DNA of 64,000 bases from Chitinophaga pollutisoli. Its GTDB lineage: Bacteria > Bacteroidota > Bacteroidia > Chitinophagales > Chitinophagaceae. The stretch spans positions 496,001-560,000 of the forward strand of contig NZ_CP149822.1 of assembly GCF_038396755.1 (NCBI RefSeq), written 5' to 3'. The notes under the pieces were generated by a model that made no database searches, had not been told where the DNA came from, and saw nothing but the letters and a program-made list of their open reading frames with translations. Shown piece after piece: positions 1-8,234 of the stretch (positions are counted from its first letter, which is position 1; every line of letters begins with the position of its first letter). A program made the translations under genes and the position numbers.

Positions 1-282
1 GAGATAATAATATTTGCACAGCCCGTCCAGCGCGCCGTTCTTATACGTTTCTTCTGCCACCAGGTCCCCGTCTTCGGTCATCTTCTTCCAAACCCCTTCC
101 TTCCGGCCGTTCAAATATTTGCCTTCCAGTATGTATGCCGGATCCTCCCGCTTTGCAGGCAACCTTTCCTGCCATACCCCCTGCTTACGCTGCTTCGCGT
201 CCACCTGGTTTTCCGCGCTCTGCGCACCGGCCGTAAAATATAGGCCGCAGCCCAACAGGATCATCATTCCCGTACGTTTCAT
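1..282 (-). CDS. MORN-repeat / YwqK-like protein (3' end outside window)
   Basis: The reading frame is open from an ATG at 282 to the left edge of the window, so only the first 94 residues are visible. They begin with a signal peptide (MKRTGMM, hydrophobic core, AGAQ cleavage region). Repeats of the type EGKYLNGRKEGVWKK and EETYKNGALDGLCKYY follow. Such GxxxGxW/Y units are MORN_2 repeats, found in YwqK-family proteins that are often labelled antitoxins without proof; in Bacteroidota many are secreted or periplasmic repeat proteins. No partner toxin is visible. Function is unassigned; the repeat call is firm, the biological role is not. Confidence 0.7.
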   Translation of the reverse strand, partial: MKRTGMMILLGCGLYFTAGAQSAENQVDAKQRKQGVWQERLPAKREDPAYILEGKYLNGRKEGVWKKMTEDGDLVAEETYKNGALDGLCKYYYL

Positions 283-347
283 ACTGCATGTTTTAACAAC
301 ACCACAAATTAGCATTTTTTATCAATTATATAGACCCTTCCCAGTAA

Positions 348-378
348 AAAGGCCGCCCCGTGATCCGGAACGGCCTTT
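348..378 (-). terminator. Terminator after the DUF4382 lipoprotein gene
   Basis: AAAGGCCG (348-355) pairs with CGGCCTTT (371-378). The stem lies about 30 bases past the stop codon at 410 and carries A/T runs on its outer edges, as in an intrinsic terminator. Confidence 0.6.
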
Positions 379-409
379 ACAGGAAACGCAGGTTGCGCGT
401 TGATCGGAA

Positions 410-1333
410 TTATTTGGTCAGCGTAATCGTTGGCACGCGCGTATCCTTCGCCCGCTCGACTTTTATGCCTGTCAATGTCGTGTCTTTATACCCGTTGCCC
501 GCGTTCACGAAGATGTCGTAAGTGCCGGGCTTCAGCCCTCTCACTTTCCATTCGCCGCCACGGCCCGGAAGGGCATACAGCGAATCGAGGTCGTTGTGTA
601 CGGTAATGATGGATTGCGCGTCTGTCGGCAGCAATTTACCGGATACGGAACCGGTTTGCTTCACCGTCCACACGTGGATAAAGGGTTTGAGGATAAATTT
701 GCCGTCTCTTACCTTGATGATGGAGCGTTGTACATCGAAATCAAGATACAATTGCAGGTTGTCGGGAGAAATTTCGTCCCACTCGTTATGCCTTACGCGC
801 ACAACGATCTTTACCTGACCATTCACGGAACGCAGCGGATAGGTTACGCCGTCTTTCACCAGCGAATTATCCGGCCCCAGCGTAATGCGGATGCTCAGGA
901 TGCGGCCCTTGGGCACATAACCATTGGCCAGGCTTGTATCTACGCCGTTGCGCAATTGCAGCATGTCGTACACGCCCGGACGGATACCCAGCGAGTCCCA
1001 GGTATAACATTCCTTGTCGTGCCAGCGGTCGCGCCAGTCTTCCCACCAGCCGCAACGGTCGCGGTCGTCCCAGTCATCATCATCGTCATCGTCATCATCG
1101 CCGCCCCGGCCGGTAGTGGCGCAGGTGTCTACCAGCACTTCCACTTTGCGGATATCGATGTTTACTTTATCAAACAGCCCGGGATCATCGGTGAGCATGA
1201 GGCTTACTTTCTGCTTACCTTCCGGCACTTTTTCCGGCGCGGCGGATTCGTTTTTGCTACAGGCGTAGATAACGACGGACAGAATGCCCATGAGAAGTAC
1301 GGGCCAACCTGCTTTTCGGAGGAAGTTTTTCAT
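410..1333 (-). CDS. DUF4382 domain lipoprotein with an Asp/Trp-rich insertion
   Basis: A 307-residue exported lipoprotein with a hydrophobic N-terminus and lipobox VIYAC (Cys about residue 25), so it probably sits in the outer membrane. Residues about 40-230 match DUF4382 (VSLMLTDDPGLFDKVNIDI is the characteristic start), and residues about 235-305 form a beta-sandwich like carboxypeptidase regulatory domains (GKLLPTDAQ..., LKPGTYDIFV). Inside DUF4382, about residues 70-115, is an unusual low-complexity insert with nine consecutive Asp, several Trp and three Cys, encoded largely by GAC/GAT repeats. DUF4382 proteins have no established function. It stands alone, with a terminator on its 3' side. 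Confidence 0.8.
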   Translation of the reverse strand: MKNFLRKAGWPVLLMGILSVVIYACSKNESAAPEKVPEGKQKVSLMLTDDPGLFDKVNIDIRKVEVLVDTCATTGRGGDDDDDDDDDWDDRDRCGWWEDWRDRWHDKECYTWDSLGIRPGVYDMLQLRNGVDTSLANGYVPKGRILSIRITLGPDNSLVKDGVTYPLRSVNGQVKIVVRVRHNEWDEISPDNLQLYLDFDVQRSIIKVRDGKFILKPFIHVWTVKQTGSVSGKLLPTDAQSIITVHNDLDSLYALPGRGGEWKVRGLKPGTYDIFVNAGNGYKDTTLTGIKVERAKDTRVPTITLTK

Positions 1334-1607
1334 ACTAAAGATTTGGTTTTAAAGGTGATGTGGTTTTATATGTTGTACCCGGTTAAAGCATTTTCAATAA
1401 CAGATAATGGTATGTTCGTCTTTACAATCCAGATGATGGTTCTTCCGTTTACTACGGATAATGGCGCTATTTAAAACGTAAGGACTGCGGGGCTTATTGT
1501 ATGGCGCAACGCGGTATTTCCGGCTGGCCCCTGCCGGGATATCAACAGCAAAACTCCGGCCAGATTCCATGCTGGAACCGCCGGGGATCATCACAATTTC
1601 GTGGGAA

Positions 1608-3596
1608 TTATTTGCGCCCTTTTTTCGGTTTGGCGGGTTCCATCCTGAGCACCACGGCTCCGAGGGGCGGCAGCCGCAGGATAATGTCGAACGGCCTGCC
1701 GAACCGGCCGGGTACCGGGTGGAGAAGCCCCATGTTTACCACGCCGCTGCCATGCCATTCGGGGGCGTCGCTGTTGAGGATTTCCCGGAACGGTTCGCCC
1801 CATGGAATGCCGATGGGATATTCTTCCCGGGGGATCGGCGTCATATTCAGCGCCACCAGGATCACCTCCCCTTCCGCGCCTTTACGGGCGTACACGAGGA
1901 TGCTGTTTTCCTGGTCTGCCAGGTGAATCCATTCAAACCCCGCGGGGTCGAACTGCTGGCTGAAGAGCGCCTTTTCGGAAGTATATAATTGGTTGAGGGC
2001 TTTGACGAAATCGCGCAGCCGGCTATGCGTGGGATGCTGCAACAGCTGCCATCCCAGTTCCGACTTGAAATTCCATTCCTTCGTATCCCCGAATTCATCT
2101 CCCATGAAAAGGAGCTTCGTTCCTGGGTGCGTGAACATGTAACTGTACAACAGCCGCAGGTTGGCGAATTTCTGCCAGTCGTCGCCTGGCATTTTATAGA
2201 TCATGGGGCTCTTCCCGTGCACTACTTCGTCGTGGCTCAGGGGCAGCATGAAATTCTCGCTGAAAGCGTACATCATGCTGAAAGTGATCTGGTTATGATA
2301 CCACTTGCGGTACAACGGGTCTTTTTTGAAATAATCGAGCGTGTCGTTCATCCATCCCATCATCCACTTCATCCCAAATCCCAGCCCGCCGAGGAACACC
2401 GGCCGGCTCACGCCGTAAAAGCTGGTTGATTCCTCCGCGATGGTCTGCACATCCGGAAAACGTTCATAAATGCGGGCGTTCATTTCCTTCAGGAAAGAGA
2501 TTGCTTCCAGGTTCTCGGCGCCGCCATGGACGTTGGGCTCCCAGGACCCCGGCTTCCGCGAATAATCCAGGTGGATCATCGATGCAACCGCATCCACGCG
2601 GAGCCCGTCGATATGAAACCGGTCGAGCCAGAACAGGGCGTTGCTCAACAAAAACGAGCGCACTTCGTTCCGTCCATAATTGAAAACATAACTGTTCCAG
2701 TCGGGATGAAACCCTTTCCGCATATCCGCATACTCATAGCAATGGCTCCCGTCGAAGCGGTATAGCCCATGATCATCATATGGAAAATGCGAAGGCACCC
2801 AATCGAGGATTACCGCGATGCCGGCATGATGGAAAGCGTCCACCAGCGCGGCAAACTCCTGCGGCGTGCCATAGCGGCTCGTAGGCGCGAAGAAGCCCGT
2901 CAGCTGGTACCCCCACGACCCGTCGAACGGATGCTCGGCCACCGGCATAAACTCAACATGCGTAAAGCCCATTTCCTTCACGTACGGCACCAGCATGGCG
3001 GCCATGTCGCGATACGTATAAAAACGCTCATGGTCGTCCGGATCGGGCCGGCGCCAGGAGCCGAGATGTACTTCGTACACGGAAATCGGGCTTTTCAGGC
3101 TGTTCTTCTCTCCTCTTTTCTTCATCCATGCCGCGTCTTTCCATTTATATTCCAGTTTCGAGGTGATGGATGCCGTTTGGGGCCGCAGCTCCCAACTGTT
3201 GGCGAAAGGGTCGCCTTTGCGCAGCTCCTCCCCGGAATTGGACCGGATGAAGTATTTGTACAGCTGCTGCTCCTTCACCCCGGGTATAAACCCTTCCCAG
3301 ATGCCTGATTTGTCCCACCGCGGGAATAGGGTATGACTGTAAATATTCCACCCGTTGAAGTCCCCGATCACCGATACGAAAGCTGCATTGGGCGCCCACA
3401 CGGCGAAATAAGTGCCGTGTTTCCCCTCGTAAGTCAGTCCATGGGAGCCGAACTTTTCGTACAGCCGGTCGTGCTGCCCGGCCTGGAACAGCTCAATATC
3501 CCTGGCCGAAAACAGGGAGAAAGGCTCTACGGGCTGCAGTTTCCTGAAGGGTTCCTCGTCTGCGGGGAGCTGTTTGCTCGGGTGTTGGGTCGTCAT
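1608..3596 (-). CDS. glgB: 1,4-alpha-glucan branching enzyme GlgB
   Basis: Cytoplasmic GH13 enzyme that cleaves alpha-1,4 glucan and re-attaches the piece as an alpha-1,6 branch in glycogen synthesis. The 662 residues have an N-terminal CBM48 domain (about 55-150), a TIM barrel and a C-terminal beta domain. The conserved GH13 regions are intact: DWVPSHF, GLRVDAV (nucleophile Asp), AEEST (acid/base Glu) and LSHDEVVHGK. A TTG-initiated frame could begin at 3641, but that codon lies inside the terminator hairpin of the upstream helicase gene, so the ATG at 3596 (MTTQHPSK) is preferred. No other glycogen gene is nearby. Confidence 0.93.
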   Translation of the reverse strand: MTTQHPSKQLPADEEPFRKLQPVEPFSLFSARDIELFQAGQHDRLYEKFGSHGLTYEGKHGTYFAVWAPNAAFVSVIGDFNGWNIYSHTLFPRWDKSGIWEGFIPGVKEQQLYKYFIRSNSGEELRKGDPFANSWELRPQTASITSKLEYKWKDAAWMKKRGEKNSLKSPISVYEVHLGSWRRPDPDDHERFYTYRDMAAMLVPYVKEMGFTHVEFMPVAEHPFDGSWGYQLTGFFAPTSRYGTPQEFAALVDAFHHAGIAVILDWVPSHFPYDDHGLYRFDGSHCYEYADMRKGFHPDWNSYVFNYGRNEVRSFLLSNALFWLDRFHIDGLRVDAVASMIHLDYSRKPGSWEPNVHGGAENLEAISFLKEMNARIYERFPDVQTIAEESTSFYGVSRPVFLGGLGFGMKWMMGWMNDTLDYFKKDPLYRKWYHNQITFSMMYAFSENFMLPLSHDEVVHGKSPMIYKMPGDDWQKFANLRLLYSYMFTHPGTKLLFMGDEFGDTKEWNFKSELGWQLLQHPTHSRLRDFVKALNQLYTSEKALFSQQFDPAGFEWIHLADQENSILVYARKGAEGEVILVALNMTPIPREEYPIGIPWGEPFREILNSDAPEWHGSGVVNMGLLHPVPGRFGRPFDIILRLPPLGAVVLRMEPAKPKKGRK

Positions 3597-3631
3597 AACT
3601 GGGCGTTGGGTGCTTTCGTACAAGGTAAAAA

Positions 3632-3659
3632 ATACCCGCAAACTGACGCTTGCGGGTAT
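3632..3659 (-). terminator. Terminator of the DEAD-box helicase gene
   Basis: Perfect 10-bp stem ATACCCGCAA (3632-3641) / TTGCGGGTAT (3650-3659), 25 bases past the helicase stop codon. It separates the helicase from glgB. Confidence 0.75.
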
Positions 3660-3683
3660 AATATTTCTTGATAAGAAAAAGGA

Positions 3684-5450
3684 TTATCCACGTTTGGGGC
3701 GGAAACCGCCGCCGGAACCGCTTTTGGAATACTCGCGGCGCGGACGGAAACCACCGTCTTCACTACCGCTCCAGGTTTTCTTCGGACGATCGCCATAGCT
3801 GCGGTAACCACCGCCACCACCGGGCTTGCGCTTGTCGCCATCCTGTGAAGTTTCGATCCTAACGGAACGGCCGTTGTGTTCCACCTGCTTGAAACCGGAC
3901 TGTACCTGGGGCGCCGCATCGTTCTCCACTTCGAAGAAGGAATACACGCCTTTAAGGTCGATACGGCCAATTTTGTTGCCGCGGATGCCAGCGTTGTCAC
4001 AAATAAAGCGGAGCATATCACCGCGGGTGAAGTTGTCTACCGAACCGAGGTTGATGAACAGGCGGGTAAACTTGCCGGAATTGCGGCGGGTCATGGAGTG
4101 CTCGTCGCTGCCACGGGGGCCTTCCTTCACGTTCAGATCCGGCGCGTCCTGGTAATATTCGAGGAATTCATTGAATTCGAGGGAAGCGAAACGGCGGATG
4201 ATATCTTCCTTGCTGAGGTCCGCAAATTCTTCATAGATGCGGGTCAGATAGGGATCGATCTGTTCTTCGTTCACGGTTACGTTATGCACGCGGTGAACGA
4301 GGGCGAAGAGTTGTTTCTCGCAAACGGCGAATCCGTCGGGCACTTCAGCCTTTTCGAACTTCTTGCCGATTACGCGCTCGATCTGGCGGATTTTTCCGAT
4401 GTCACGGCCGCTGACGATGGCAATGGATACACCGGAACGGCCTGCGCGGGCGGTACGGCCGGAGCGGTGGGTGTAGTTCTCCACGTCGTCGGGCAGTTCG
4501 TAGTTGATAACGTGCGTAACGTTATCCACATCGATGCCGCGCGCGGCTACGTCGGTAGCTACCAGTACCTGGAGGTTCTTCTCACGGAAGCGTTTCATCA
4601 CCTTATCGCGTTGCTGCTGGGTGAGGTCACCATGCAGCGCGTCGGCGTTGTAGCCGTCCTTGATGAGTGATTCCGCGATTTCCTGCGATTCGATCTTGGT
4701 ACGGGTGAAGATGATGCCAAAGATATCGGGGTTGTAATCCACGATGCGTTTCAGCGCGGCGTATTTGTCGCGGGGGCGCACCACGTAGTATTCGTGCTCG
4801 ATGTTGGCATTGCCGGTGTTCTTTCCGCCTACGGTCAGTTCAAACGGATCCTCCATGTACTTCTGCGCGATACGGCGCACTTCGGTGGGCATGGTAGCGG
4901 AGAACAGCCAGGTGGTTTTTTCTTCGGGCGTGTTGGAGAGAATGCTGTTGATATCTTCCTGGAAGCCCATGTTCAGCATTTCGTCCGCTTCGTCGAGTAC
5001 GGCGTAGCGTACGTTGTCGAAGTTGATGGCGCCGCGCTCGATAATATCGAGGAGGCGGCCCGGGGTGGCAACCACGATATGGGCGCCGCGTTTAAGATCG
5101 CGGAGCTGCATGCCGATCGAGGTGCCACCATAAACGGCAACGATGTTCACGTCGCCGAGGTATTTGGAAAAGTTCTTGAGGTCGTTGGTGATCTGCAGGC
5201 ACAGTTCGCGCGTGGGGCAGAGGATCAGGCCCTGCACGTTACGCACTTTGGTATCCAGCTGGTGCAGCAGGGGCAGGCCGAAAGCGGCGGTCTTGCCGGT
5301 ACCGGTCTGCGCGAGGCCCACGAAGTCGCGGTCGCCGCCAAGCAGTACCGGGATGGCTTTCTCCTGGATGGGGGTCGGGGAAACGAAGCCAAGGTCGGTA
5401 ACGGCTTTCAGCAGATTTTCCTGTAAGCCTAATGATTCGAATGTAGTCAT
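3684..5450 (-). CDS. DEAD-box ATP-dependent RNA helicase (CsdA/DeaD type)
   Basis: 588-residue RNA helicase expected to unwind structured RNA in ribosome assembly, mRNA turnover or cold adaptation. All core motifs are present: Q motif (PTPIQEKAIP), AQTGTGKT, PTRELC, TPGR, DEAD, SAT, ARGIDV and HRSGRTARAG. Residues about 465-540 form a DbpA-type RNA-binding domain (FTRLFINLGS...), the fold that in DbpA and CsdA binds structured RNA. The C-terminal 50 residues are a Gly/Arg/Ser-rich disordered tail, common in Bacteroidota DEAD-box proteins. It is followed by a strong terminator and preceded at 75 bases by rimO on the same strand. Confidence 0.93.
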   Translation of the reverse strand: MTTFESLGLQENLLKAVTDLGFVSPTPIQEKAIPVLLGGDRDFVGLAQTGTGKTAAFGLPLLHQLDTKVRNVQGLILCPTRELCLQITNDLKNFSKYLGDVNIVAVYGGTSIGMQLRDLKRGAHIVVATPGRLLDIIERGAINFDNVRYAVLDEADEMLNMGFQEDINSILSNTPEEKTTWLFSATMPTEVRRIAQKYMEDPFELTVGGKNTGNANIEHEYYVVRPRDKYAALKRIVDYNPDIFGIIFTRTKIESQEIAESLIKDGYNADALHGDLTQQQRDKVMKRFREKNLQVLVATDVAARGIDVDNVTHVINYELPDDVENYTHRSGRTARAGRSGVSIAIVSGRDIGKIRQIERVIGKKFEKAEVPDGFAVCEKQLFALVHRVHNVTVNEEQIDPYLTRIYEEFADLSKEDIIRRFASLEFNEFLEYYQDAPDLNVKEGPRGSDEHSMTRRNSGKFTRLFINLGSVDNFTRGDMLRFICDNAGIRGNKIGRIDLKGVYSFFEVENDAAPQVQSGFKQVEHNGRSVRIETSQDGDKRKPGGGGGYRSYGDRPKKTWSGSEDGGFRPRREYSKSGSGGGFRPKRG

Positions 5451-5525
5451 GTAATTTTTTTCGGTGTGGCCCGGGGTTGTTTTAAAAACCGGACCGGGTG
5501 ATCAATGATGCCGGCGCAAAAAGTT

Positions 5526-6833
5526 TTAAACCAGCTCTCCTTCCAGGTCGTAGTCGAACGCCCTGGTAATTTTAACCTGTACGAATTCTCCGGGTTTCAA
5601 CTTCCTGTCCGTGTTAATGATCACCTCATTATCCACCTCTACCGAATCGAACTCCGTCCGGCCCAGGTAACGGCCGGATTCTTTTTTATCTACTATTACT
5701 TTAAAGACTTTGCCAACCATCTCCTGGTTTTTCTCCAGGGAGATTTCCTGCTGCGTTTCCATGATGTCCTGCGCGCGGCGTTCTTTTTCTTCAGCCGGGA
5801 TATTGTCTTCCAGCTCGTAAGCGGAAGTATTTTCCTCGTGGCTGTAGGTGAATACGCCTACGCGGTCGAAGCGGACTTCTTCGAGGAACCGTTTCACGTC
5901 TTCCACGTCTTCCAGGGTTTCGCCGGGGAAGCCGGTGATGAGCGTGGTACGCAGGGCGATGCCGGGCACTTTTTCACGGATGCCGGCGATGAGGTCCACG
6001 ATCTCCTTGCGGGTGATCTGGCGCTTCATGGCTTTGAGCATCGGGTCGGCGATATGCTGCAGCGGGATGTCGAGGTAGTTGCAGATGTTATCGCGTTCGC
6101 GCATCACATCCAGGATTTCCATGGGGAACTTGGTGGGGTACGCATAGTGCAGGCGGATCCACTCCAGCCCTTTTACGTCTGCGAGGGCATGCAGCAGATC
6201 GGCCAGGCGGCGCTGTTTGTACAGATCCAGGCCGTAATAAGTCAGCTCCTGTGCGATGAGCATGATTTCTTTCACGCCGATCTTCACGAGGCGCTCCGCT
6301 TCCGCCACCACCTGTTCGATGGGCTTGGAAACGTGCTGGCCGCGCATAAGCGGGATGGCGCAAAAGGAACAGGTGCGGTTGCATCCTTCCGAAATCTTCA
6401 GGTAAGCATAATGAGAAGGCGTGCTTAACAAACGCTCCCCGATCAGCTCGGCCTTGTAATCGGCATCGAATTTCTTCAGGATGGAAGTGAGCTCCATCGT
6501 TCCAAACCAGGCATCCACGCCCGGAATCTCCTTCTCCAGGTCGCCGCGGTAACGCTCGCTGAGGCATCCGGTCACATAGACCTTGTCCAGCTTTCCGTTT
6601 TCCTTCAGGTCAACCTGGTCGAGGATGGTGTTGATGGATTCTTCTTTTGCTTTGTCAATAAATCCGCAGGTGTTGACAATCACGATGTTATGATCGCGTT
6701 TGGCATTTTCGTGCACCACGTCGATGTCGTTGGCTTTCAGCTGACCGCTTAATACCTCCGAATCCACCATGTTTTTGGAGCAACCCAGCGTAATAATATT
6801 AACCTTGTCTTTCTTTAAAGTTCTCGTCTTCAA
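5526..6833 (-). CDS. rimO: Ribosomal protein S12 methylthiotransferase RimO
   Basis: Radical SAM enzyme that adds a methylthio group to the conserved Asp of ribosomal protein S12. The 435 residues show an N-terminal methylthiotransferase domain (IITLGCSKNMVDSE, with conserved Cys residues for the auxiliary cluster), the radical SAM motif CNRTCSFC (CxxxCxxC) and a C-terminal TRAM domain (KVFKVIVDKKESGRYLGR...). The early GCSKN with MVDSE separates RimO from MiaB. It is transcribed toward the helicase gene 75 bases away, and its leader of about 130 bases starts at a clear -7 element at 6964-6971. Confidence 0.94.
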   Translation of the reverse strand: MKTRTLKKDKVNIITLGCSKNMVDSEVLSGQLKANDIDVVHENAKRDHNIVIVNTCGFIDKAKEESINTILDQVDLKENGKLDKVYVTGCLSERYRGDLEKEIPGVDAWFGTMELTSILKKFDADYKAELIGERLLSTPSHYAYLKISEGCNRTCSFCAIPLMRGQHVSKPIEQVVAEAERLVKIGVKEIMLIAQELTYYGLDLYKQRRLADLLHALADVKGLEWIRLHYAYPTKFPMEILDVMRERDNICNYLDIPLQHIADPMLKAMKRQITRKEIVDLIAGIREKVPGIALRTTLITGFPGETLEDVEDVKRFLEEVRFDRVGVFTYSHEENTSAYELEDNIPAEEKERRAQDIMETQQEISLEKNQEMVGKVFKVIVDKKESGRYLGRTEFDSVEVDNEVIINTDRKLKPGEFVQVKITRAFDYDLEGELV

Positions 6834-6963
6834 AAAGCAATTTTTTAATTTCTCCCGGTTTCGTTACCGGAATTGCCACGAAGACACGCAGACACGCTCT
6901 AATGTTACAGCAGGCAAGCTGTTTGAAGTGACTATGAGCCTAAGTGGAGCTATTGAGAAGACG

Positions 6964-6971
6964 CAAAGGTA
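6964..6971 (-). promoter_or_regulatory. -7 promoter element of rimO
   Basis: On the minus strand this reads TACCTTTG, an exact match to the Bacteroidota -7 consensus TAnnTTTG. No convincing TTG is seen at -33. It predicts a 5' leader of about 125 bases before rimO, containing a small stem around CCGG...CCGG. Confidence 0.5.
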
Positions 6972-7002
6972 AACAAATTATTTGAATTACTGCATTTTCC
7001 GC

Positions 7003-7800
7003 TCAGGCATGTAAACGGCGCATGGCTTTCTCGGCTCTTTGGTTGGCCACCTTGCGTTTGTAATGGTACCACCACTCCGGCGCCATCTTGATGAGCAGAT
7101 TGTTCATACTGCGCAAACCTGCGATATGGTAAAGCCCGTTGAGCTTGCCGGAGATCGACTGGTCGAGGGCGCGCAGGCTCATGGCGAAACCACCTTCCAG
7201 GTATTCCATGTGGTGCCAGTAGCCGCCGGGCATAAACATCGTATCACCGTGCTCCAGCACCGTAGTATAGGCTTTGGCAAATTTCAGGGCGGGAAAACGG
7301 TTTTCGTCCAGCCGGTCGGCCCAGCCCACGAAATTCGCCGCGCTTTCCACTGTCATGGGCATGCGATAGATGAGCTCCGATTGGCTGTTCTCCAGGAGCA
7401 GCACGCGTTTGCGGCCCACAAACTGGGTATGGAAGATATGGCTGAGATCGATGTCATAGTGCATGTGCGCCACTGATCCGCCGCCGCCGACGAAGAGCAT
7501 GGGGTATTTCTTCAGAAAACCCTTTGCCAGGAAATCAGGCCAGTTGAAATCGCCCGTGAGCTGCGGGGCATGCTGGAAAATATTGAACAGGAAGATGCGG
7601 AGCTGCACGGGCCCGCTGGCCACCATATCCAGGTATTCGCCGAATGTGATATATTCGTCGGCACCATTAACAAGGGTTTTGGCCCCTGCCCTTTCGTTGT
7701 TGTAGACGCCTACCGTCCTGTCGCCGACGATGGATTTGAAATAATCCCAGGTCCATTTTTCATAAGCCGGCCACTGTTTGGACAATCCAGTGATGATCAA
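7003..7800 (-). CDS. Cupin-like (JmjC-type) protein, 5' end interrupted by TGA
   Basis: Cupin_8 / JmjC-like fold, related to Fe(II)/2-oxoglutarate hydroxylases of the FIH/JmjC type. Visible marks are LIITGLSKQWPAYEKW at the N-terminus, a metal-site region AHMHYDIDLSH (HxD) and a later GDTMFMPGGYWHHM supplying the distal His. The annotated start is a TTG. In-frame homology clearly continues upstream (VDHITPEAFRKDYYEPRIP) to a TGA at 7860-7858, and beyond it to an ATG at 7881 (MIVQSID). An exact -7 box (TAAATTTG on the minus strand, 7930-7923) sits about 40 bases before that ATG. The natural gene therefore probably spans 7003-7881, with a CGA-to-TGA-like nonsense change, a base error, or a rarely used internal start. 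Substrate unknown. Confidence 0.75.
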   Translation of the reverse strand: MIITGLSKQWPAYEKWTWDYFKSIVGDRTVGVYNNERAGAKTLVNGADEYITFGEYLDMVASGPVQLRIFLFNIFQHAPQLTGDFNWPDFLAKGFLKKYPMLFVGGGGSVAHMHYDIDLSHIFHTQFVGRKRVLLLENSQSELIYRMPMTVESAANFVGWADRLDENRFPALKFAKAYTTVLEHGDTMFMPGGYWHHMEYLEGGFAMSLRALDQSISGKLNGLYHIAGLRSMNNLLIKMAPEWWYHYKRKVANQRAEKAMRRLHA

Positions 7801-7881
7801 GGGTATGCGGGGCTCGTAATAATCTTTCCTGAATGCTTCCGGTGTGATATGGTCAACTCAATCTATGGATTGTACTATCAT

Positions 7882-8189
7882 AAACGCGAATTGTTTTTAT
7901 GGGTGAAAACAAATGACTCTCCCAAATTTAAGGAATTGCTGCGTTCGGAGCGCACGGCGGAGGGTTTGGCGGAAAATTGGACGAAACGGCAATGAAAGCG
8001 CCGGCCAAGTGCCGGACGAGGCGGGTTAAAACTGGCTCCCTGAATAGACTTGAAGGGCTGTGGTTTGGGGAATGACTGGAAAAGTTACCGTTACCATGGC
8101 TCTGGCGAATAAGAGATTCTTTTACGGATAATTACTGGCCTGCGCTAAAATGTATAAGTATTCGACATATGGCCGGCACAGATACAAAA
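7882..8189. other. Intergenic stretch without a recognisable gene
   Basis: No frame here looks coding. It holds the candidate -7 element for the cupin gene (CAAATTTA on the plus strand, 7923-7930) and ends at the ftsY terminator. No RNA gene or repeat was recognised. Confidence 0.5.
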
Positions 8190-8214
8190 ATGCCGGAAGT
8201 AAAACTTCCGGCAT
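8190..8214 (-). terminator. Terminator of the rpmB-ftsY operon
   Basis: Perfect 11-bp stem ATGCCGGAAGT (8190-8200) / ACTTCCGGCAT (8204-8214) with a tiny loop, 20 bases past the ftsY stop and flanked by A/T-rich sequence. Confidence 0.75.
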
Positions 8215-8234
8215 TCATAATAACTAAACGATAA

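Noticed and set aside
1075..1100. Possible short tandem repeat array (CATCGT-like)
   Set aside because: It lies within the Asp codons of the DUF4382 gene and is explained by coding.
596..1474. 292-residue plus-strand frame opposite the DUF4382 gene
   Set aside because: It is the antisense shadow of a well-supported lipoprotein; its repeats come from the Asp-rich codons.
1394..1594. 66-residue minus-strand frame after glgB
   Set aside because: No family, no hydrophobic or domain pattern; looks like chance.
3876..4670. 264-residue frame opposite the helicase
   Set aside because: Shadow of the DEAD-box gene, which has all motifs in its own frame.
6840..7002. Possible RNA gene between rimO and the cupin gene
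   Set aside because: Only a short CCGG stem was seen; no tRNA or known RNA fold.
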